Assembly (NCBI GenBank): GCA_947169005.1
Contig: CAMVOG010000081.1
Span: 1 to 9,079 of the forward strand
DNA: 9,079 nucleotides
From: an uncultured Clostridia bacterium
GTDB lineage: Bacteria; Bacillota; Clostridia; Oscillospirales; Oscillospiraceae
Direction of reading: 5' to 3'
Every line of letters starts with the position of its first letter. The first letter of the stretch is position 1. The notes beneath the pieces were generated by a model that worked only from the letters and a program-made list of their open reading frames with translations, did not search any database and was not told where the DNA came from. Position numbers and translations under genes: made by a program. This document shows, one piece after another, positions 6,133 through 9,079 of this stretch.

Positions 6133-6972
6133 ATGGAATTTGCCGAGCAATATTTTTCAAATGACGTGATCGCCGGGCTCTTCGTGGTGGTGCTGGTCTG
6201 CCTGATGCTGCCGGTCTTCTACCTCATTTTCTACACGGTGAAGAAGAAGATCGACCTGGTCACCACGGCCCTGGGCATTTTGGGCTACCTGCTTTTCGGC
6301 TATCTGCTCTCCGGCTTCCTCCTGGGGGCGGTTTCCGGCATGGGCGGGGAGCCCATGCCCACCGCGCTGCTTCGCTCCCTCTGCGTGGCCGCGGCGGAGG
6401 GGGGCGGGGCCTTCGTCGCCCTGTATTTTCTCCGGCGCCGGGCGGACGAGCTGGCGACGCCCATTTCCTATCCCCTGGGCTATACCCTCATCGACGTGTT
6501 CCTGCTGCGGGGCATCGTCTCGGGCGTGGGGAACCTGGGCACGGCCTACACCGTCAATTCCGTGGGGCTGGAGGACTTCATGGCCAACGTCGCCCCGGAA
6601 AACCAGGCGACCATGCTGGAGCAGCTTCAGCGGCTGCAGGGCCTGGAGCCCTACAAAAACTATTTCAGCGCCGTGGACTGCGCCTGCATCTTTCTGCTTT
6701 TCGTGGCCATGTGCCGCATCCTTTGGTACGCCGTGAAGCAGGAGGGGAGCCGCCGCGTCCTGCTGCTGGTCCTGGGCCTGGCGTTCCGCTTTGCCGCGGA
6801 GCTGCCCACGGCCTTCTATCAGCTTGGCGGCACGGAGAACTTCATCCTCTGCGAGGCCATCCGCTACGCCGTCACCGCCCTCTGCGTCGTCACCGCCGTT
6901 CTGCTCCACTTCCGCTATGACGAGAAGCAGCGGGTGCGCGACGATCCGGTCAACCGCCGGATGCCCCGCTGA
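6133..6972 (+). CDS. YhfC-like integral membrane protein, probably catalytically inactive
   Basis: 279 residues with about seven hydrophobic segments (roughly 10-33, 40-65, 78-100, 110-135, 178-198, 204-222, 236-260). The layout, and a segment reading SYPLGYTLIDVFLLRGIVSG then NLGTAYTVNSVG with a following polar PENQATMLEQLQRL stretch, resemble the YhfC family of putative glutamic-type intramembrane proteases. In that family, catalytic motifs read roughly EExxR and HGGIE, with a later His. Here the matching places read EGGGAF (89-94), YTLID (117-121) and FRFAAELP (218-225), so the catalytic residues appear lost. Start: ATG 6133, after a weak GGGTG at 6123-6127. The stop is 1 base before the next ATG, so the two are translationally coupled. 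Membrane location is firm; the family call is moderate and based on remembered family patterns. Confidence 0.6.
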   Translation: MEFAEQYFSNDVIAGLFVVVLVCLMLPVFYLIFYTVKKKIDLVTTALGILGYLLFGYLLSGFLLGAVSGMGGEPMPTALLRSLCVAAAEGGGAFVALYFLRRRADELATPISYPLGYTLIDVFLLRGIVSGVGNLGTAYTVNSVGLEDFMANVAPENQATMLEQLQRLQGLEPYKNYFSAVDCACIFLLFVAMCRILWYAVKQEGSRRVLLLVLGLAFRFAAELPTAFYQLGGTENFILCEAIRYAVTALCVVTAVLLHFRYDEKQRVRDDPVNRRMPR

Positions 6973-6973
6973 G

Positions 6974-7807
6974 ATGAGCCTGCTCCGGGACCTGACGGCC
7001 CTGGTCCTGCGCAAGCAGATGGGCCGCGCCGCCGCGCAGCTGGCCTACTACCTGGTGCTGACGATCTTTCCGCTGCTGATCTGCGTCACGGCCCTGCTGG
7101 GCCTGCTGGATCTGAGCGAGACGGAGGCGGTGCGCCAGCTGGGGGACCTGCTGCCCACCGCCAGCTTTGAGCTGCTCACGGACTACCTGGACTACGTGGC
7201 GGAAAACTACTCCGCACCCATGGCCCTGGCAGCCCTCACCGTGGTGCTCACGGCGGCCTCCGCCACCTTCCGGGCGCTCTGCACCTTTATGGCGGAGCTG
7301 GAGGAGACCCGGCCTCCCGTCAGCTTTGCCCATACGGTGCTGAGCTTTCTTTACGCCCTGGCCTTCATCGTCGTCATGTTCCTCTCCTGTCTCGTCGTGC
7401 TGACGGGGCAGTGGTTCGTGGACTGGCTCGCCGCCTTCACCGGGCGCACGGCCTTCCTGGCCCTCTGGCCCGTCCTGCGTTACCTGCTGCTGTTCCTGCT
7501 GCTCTTCGGGGCCCTGTGGGGCCTGTATAAGCTGGCCGCGCCGCCGGAGAGCCGCCGCCGTCAGCGGGTGATCGGCGCGGCGGCCGCCGCCCTGGGCATG
7601 GTGGCGGCGGGCGTCTTCTTCGGCTGGACCATCGGTCTTTCCAGCAAGTATCCGCTGATCTACGGCTCCCTGGCCTCGGTGATCCTGCTGATGCTCTGGC
7701 TCTTTCTCTGCGGCAGCATCCTCATCCTGGGCAACGCCCTCAACGTGGTGCTGAACCGCCGAAGCGATTCCGGGCGGGGCGGACGACGCGGCCCCACAGT
7801 GCATTGA
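6974..7807 (+). CDS. YihY/BrkB-family inner membrane protein
   Basis: 277 residues with about six membrane segments. The N-terminal AAAQLAYYLVLTIFPLL (about residues 18-34) and the C-terminal YGSLASVILLMLWLFLCGSI and LGNALNVV (about residues 229-260) are the hallmark segments of the YihY/virulence factor BrkB family. Related proteins were once called ribonuclease BN. Their molecular function is not established; transport or envelope roles have been proposed. Length is normal (270-300). The usual GAELNA near the last membrane segment reads GNALNV here, a modest deviation. The ATG at 6974 begins 1 base after the previous stop (TGAGATG) with no clear Shine-Dalgarno site, implying translational coupling to the YhfC-like gene. 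The Arg/Gly-rich tail (RRSDSGRGGRRGPTVH) is cytoplasmic-looking. Confidence 0.88.
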   Translation: MSLLRDLTALVLRKQMGRAAAQLAYYLVLTIFPLLICVTALLGLLDLSETEAVRQLGDLLPTASFELLTDYLDYVAENYSAPMALAALTVVLTAASATFRALCTFMAELEETRPPVSFAHTVLSFLYALAFIVVMFLSCLVVLTGQWFVDWLAAFTGRTAFLALWPVLRYLLLFLLLFGALWGLYKLAAPPESRRRQRVIGAAAAALGMVAAGVFFGWTIGLSSKYPLIYGSLASVILLMLWLFLCGSILILGNALNVVLNRRSDSGRGGRRGPTVH

Positions 7808-7832
7808 CGCAGGGCCCGAAAAGTGTTATAGT
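7804..7832 (+). promoter_or_regulatory. Promoter for the CobW-type/His-rich gene pair
   Basis: TTGACG (7804-7809), a 17-base spacer and TATAGT (7827-7832). The -35 hexamer overlaps the stop codon of the YihY-family gene. Transcription would begin near 7839, just before the heptanucleotide repeat. Confidence 0.7.
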
Positions 7833-7844
7833 ATCCCTTAGAAA

Positions 7845-7878
7845 ACTGAGTACTGAGTACTGATACTGAGTACTGAAT
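7845..7878 (+). repeat. Heptanucleotide tandem repeat in the 5' leader (possible operator)
   Basis: Five tandem units in 34 bases: ACTGAGT, ACTGAGT, ACTGA-T (one base short), ACTGAGT, ACTGAAT. Each junction creates a palindromic AGTACT or near-match. The array begins a few bases after the predicted transcription start and ends 3 bases before the CGGAGG ribosome site (7882-7887). Likely uses are a multi-site operator for a metal-responsive repressor or a slippage-prone leader. Neither is proven by the sequence. Confidence 0.8.
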
Positions 7879-7896
7879 TAACGGAGGCGACTTCCC

Positions 7897-8459
7897 TTGA
7901 AAATTTTACTTCTCAGCGGCTTTCTGGGCTCCGGCAAGACCAGCGTTCTGCTGCAGCTTGCCAAGCACATTGCCGCCAATACCCCCGGCGCGGGCACCAC
8001 GGTCATGATCATCGAAAACGAGATCGGCGAGGTCGGCGTGGACGATAAGATCCTCCGGGCCCAGGGCCTGGCGGTGAAGGACCTCTTCGCCGGCTGTGCC
8101 TGCTGCACCTCGGGCGGGGACCTGATCGCGGACATCACTACGATCAAGGAGACCATGGACCCCGCGTGGATCATCATCGAGGCCACGGGCGTGGCCTATC
8201 CCCGCCAGATCAAGGACAACGTGGAGCGCTGCTTCAAGCTGCCCGCTGGAAGCGGCTGAAAAACTATATGTCCCAGCTCCTGGAGGGGCAGATCGAGTGC
8301 GCGGACCTGGCCATCGTCAACAAGACGGACCTGGTCAGCGAGGAAACGGTCAAGTCCATCGCGGAGGACGTGCGCGGCTTCAATCCCACCGCCGCCATCG
8401 GCTTTACCGTGGGCAACCAGCCCATCGACCCGGCGGTCTGGGCCCCGATCCTGGAATAA
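7897..8459 (+). pseudogene. Small CobW-type (G3E family) GTPase, frameshifted by an internal deletion
   Basis: Two frames together spell a compact G3E P-loop GTPase, a family that helps load metals or cofactors (nickel, cobalt/cobalamin, zinc). Frame 1 (7897-8259) has the Walker A GFLGSGKT (residues 8-15), ENEIGE (40-45), the metal-binding GCACC (66-70), the IIEATG Walker B-like motif (93-98) and YPRQIKDNVERCFKLP, then diverges and stops at 8257-8259. The second frame resumes at about 8241 with ARWKRLKNYMSQLLEGQIE and has the base-specificity motif NKTD (8319-8330), ending at 8459. The family normally has a short beta strand ending in DA between those halves; it is missing, so this is a loss of about 22-28 bases (1 mod 3), not a single-base slip. 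Start: TTG 7897 with CGGAGG 9 bases upstream. No CobW C-terminal domain. It could also be an assembly error. Confidence 0.85.
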
Positions 8460-8477
8460 GCAAGGAGGCTTGGTGAC

Positions 8478-9079
8478 ATGATAAGAGTAGAAGCGAGCGC
8501 GAAGCTCCATGAGGAAGCCCGCGTGGTGTCCGGCAGCTTTGAGCTGGAGCTGAAGGAAGCCGGGGACGCGGAAAAGCTCATCGCCGCCATGAAGGCGGGC
8601 ATGGAAAAGACCAACGCCTGGGCGGCTGAAAACGACGTGTTCATCGGCCACGTGAAGGGCTATATCACCTGGGGTGAGAACGACGAGGCCATCATGCTCT
8701 CTACCGTGGGCGAGGAGGTCCAGGTGAAGGGCAGCGAGACCCGGCCCGTGCCCCCCTGCACCGTCAAGGTGGGCACCGCCAATATCGTCTTCGGCATCGA
8801 CCTGCCCCTGGTGGAGGAGAGAGTGGAGGAATATTGCGACGAGCTGCTGGCCGCCTTCGGCCAGGAATGCGCCTTCCACTGTGAGCATGACGACGACTGC
8901 GAGTGCGGCTGCCACGACCATGACCATGGGGAGGGCCACGAGCACCATCACCACCACCATCATCACGACGGTGAATGCGGCTGCGGCTGTGAGCATGAGG
9001 AAGGGCATGAGCATCATCACCATGACCACGAGCATGAGCACGACCATGAGCATGAGCATCACCACGAGCACGAGCATCA
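8478..9079 (+). CDS. Unrecognised protein with His/Cys-rich metal-binding tail (partial)
   Basis: Starts at ATG 8478 with AAGGAGG (8462-8468) 9 bases upstream and is still open at the window end after 200 residues. Residues 1-130 form a mixed alpha/beta domain I do not recognise (it begins MIRVEASAKLHEEARVVSG and contains an AWAAENDVFIGHVKGYITWG stretch). There is no signal peptide or membrane segment, so it is probably cytoplasmic. From residue 131 the protein is extremely rich in His, Glu, Asp and Cys: CEHDDDCECGCHDHDHGEG, eight His in a row, GECGCGC, then alternating His/Glu/Asp to the end. Such tails store or buffer Ni, Zn or Co in proteins like HypB, SlyD and UreE. It lies 18 bases after the G3E GTPase, which fits a metal-chaperone or metal-store partner. 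The function of the N-terminal domain is unknown. Confidence 0.85.
   Translation, partial: MIRVEASAKLHEEARVVSGSFELELKEAGDAEKLIAAMKAGMEKTNAWAAENDVFIGHVKGYITWGENDEAIMLSTVGEEVQVKGSETRPVPPCTVKVGTANIVFGIDLPLVEERVEEYCDELLAAFGQECAFHCEHDDDCECGCHDHDHGEGHEHHHHHHHHDGECGCGCEHEEGHEHHHHDHEHEHDHEHEHHHEHEH
8868..9079 (+). repeat. His/Glu/Asp-codon repeat tract
   Basis: Low-complexity DNA built from CAT/CAC, GAG and GAC codons encodes the metal-binding tail. The densest part starts near 8940 and continues to the window end. Its repetitiveness may explain why the sequence stops here, since short-read assembly often breaks in such tracts. That explanation is an inference. Confidence 0.75.

Noticed and set aside
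8250..8268. A programmed -1 frameshift site (GAAAAAC at 8259-8265) to explain the split GTPase
   Set aside because: The A-run lies at or after the stop of the first frame, so slippage there could not rescue it. The missing family segment also points to a deletion instead.
8196..9077. A 293-residue minus-strand open frame rich in Met/Val/Leu, looking like a membrane protein
   Set aside because: The hydrophobic part is simply the reverse complement of the His/Glu codon tract (ATG/GTG/CTC from CAT/CAC/GAG). The plus strand has a Shine-Dalgarno site and a sensible protein.
1..9079. CRISPR arrays, tRNA/rRNA genes, insertion sequences, phage attachment sites
   Set aside because: No spaced direct repeats, cloverleaf-like tRNA sequences, rRNA-like stretches, transposase motifs or terminal inverted repeats were seen on either strand.

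Overview
The window reads as chromosomal DNA of a GC-rich, low-oxygen Firmicute, most likely a gut member of the Oscillospiraceae/Clostridia. The evidence is strong Shine-Dalgarno sites (AGGAGG-like), sigma-A type promoters with 17-base spacers, heavy use of C/G-ending codons, a clostridial-type FtsZ and iron-sulfur redox genes. The genus cannot be fixed from sequence alone. Both ends look like contig ends: the left end has a possible chimeric join, and the right end stops inside a His-codon repeat.

Layout. (1) 1-292, minus: N-terminal part of a BaiN/HI0933-type flavoprotein; its last ~69 bases read better in another frame as part of a cation/proton antiporter. (2) 496-783, plus: yajC, with its own promoter and terminator. 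(3) 827-1705, minus: a LysR-type regulator, divergent from (4) 1816-2061, a two-cluster ferredoxin, and (5) 2072-4588, an 838-residue protein. That protein joins an AprA/fumarate-reductase-like FAD oxidoreductase to a PhlG/phloretin-hydrolase-like zinc C-C hydrolase. (6) 4955-6058: ftsZ, with a strong promoter and terminator. (7) 6133-6972 and 6974-7807: a YhfC-like membrane protein that appears to lack its catalytic residues, coupled to a YihY/BrkB-family membrane protein. (8) 7897-8459: a small CobW-type (G3E) GTPase gene broken by an apparent internal deletion, behind a strong promoter and a heptanucleotide repeat. (9) 8478 to the end: an unrecognised protein with a long His/Cys-rich metal-binding tail.

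How they work together. The most interesting unit is 827-4588. The LysR regulator and the ferredoxin/fusion operon are fired from back-to-back promoters with overlapping -35 elements. The gene order (ferredoxin, then AprA-like flavoprotein) resembles aprBA, but no sulfate-reduction genes are visible. The C-terminal hydrolase keeps the His...His-x3-Glu pattern of PhlG. I infer a ferredoxin-fed enzyme that reduces (or oxidises) a phenolic/acyl-aromatic compound and then cleaves a C-C bond, for example in dietary polyphenol breakdown. The substrate is unknown. The second unit, at the right end, looks like a metal-handling pair: a G3E GTPase and a His-rich metal-binding protein.
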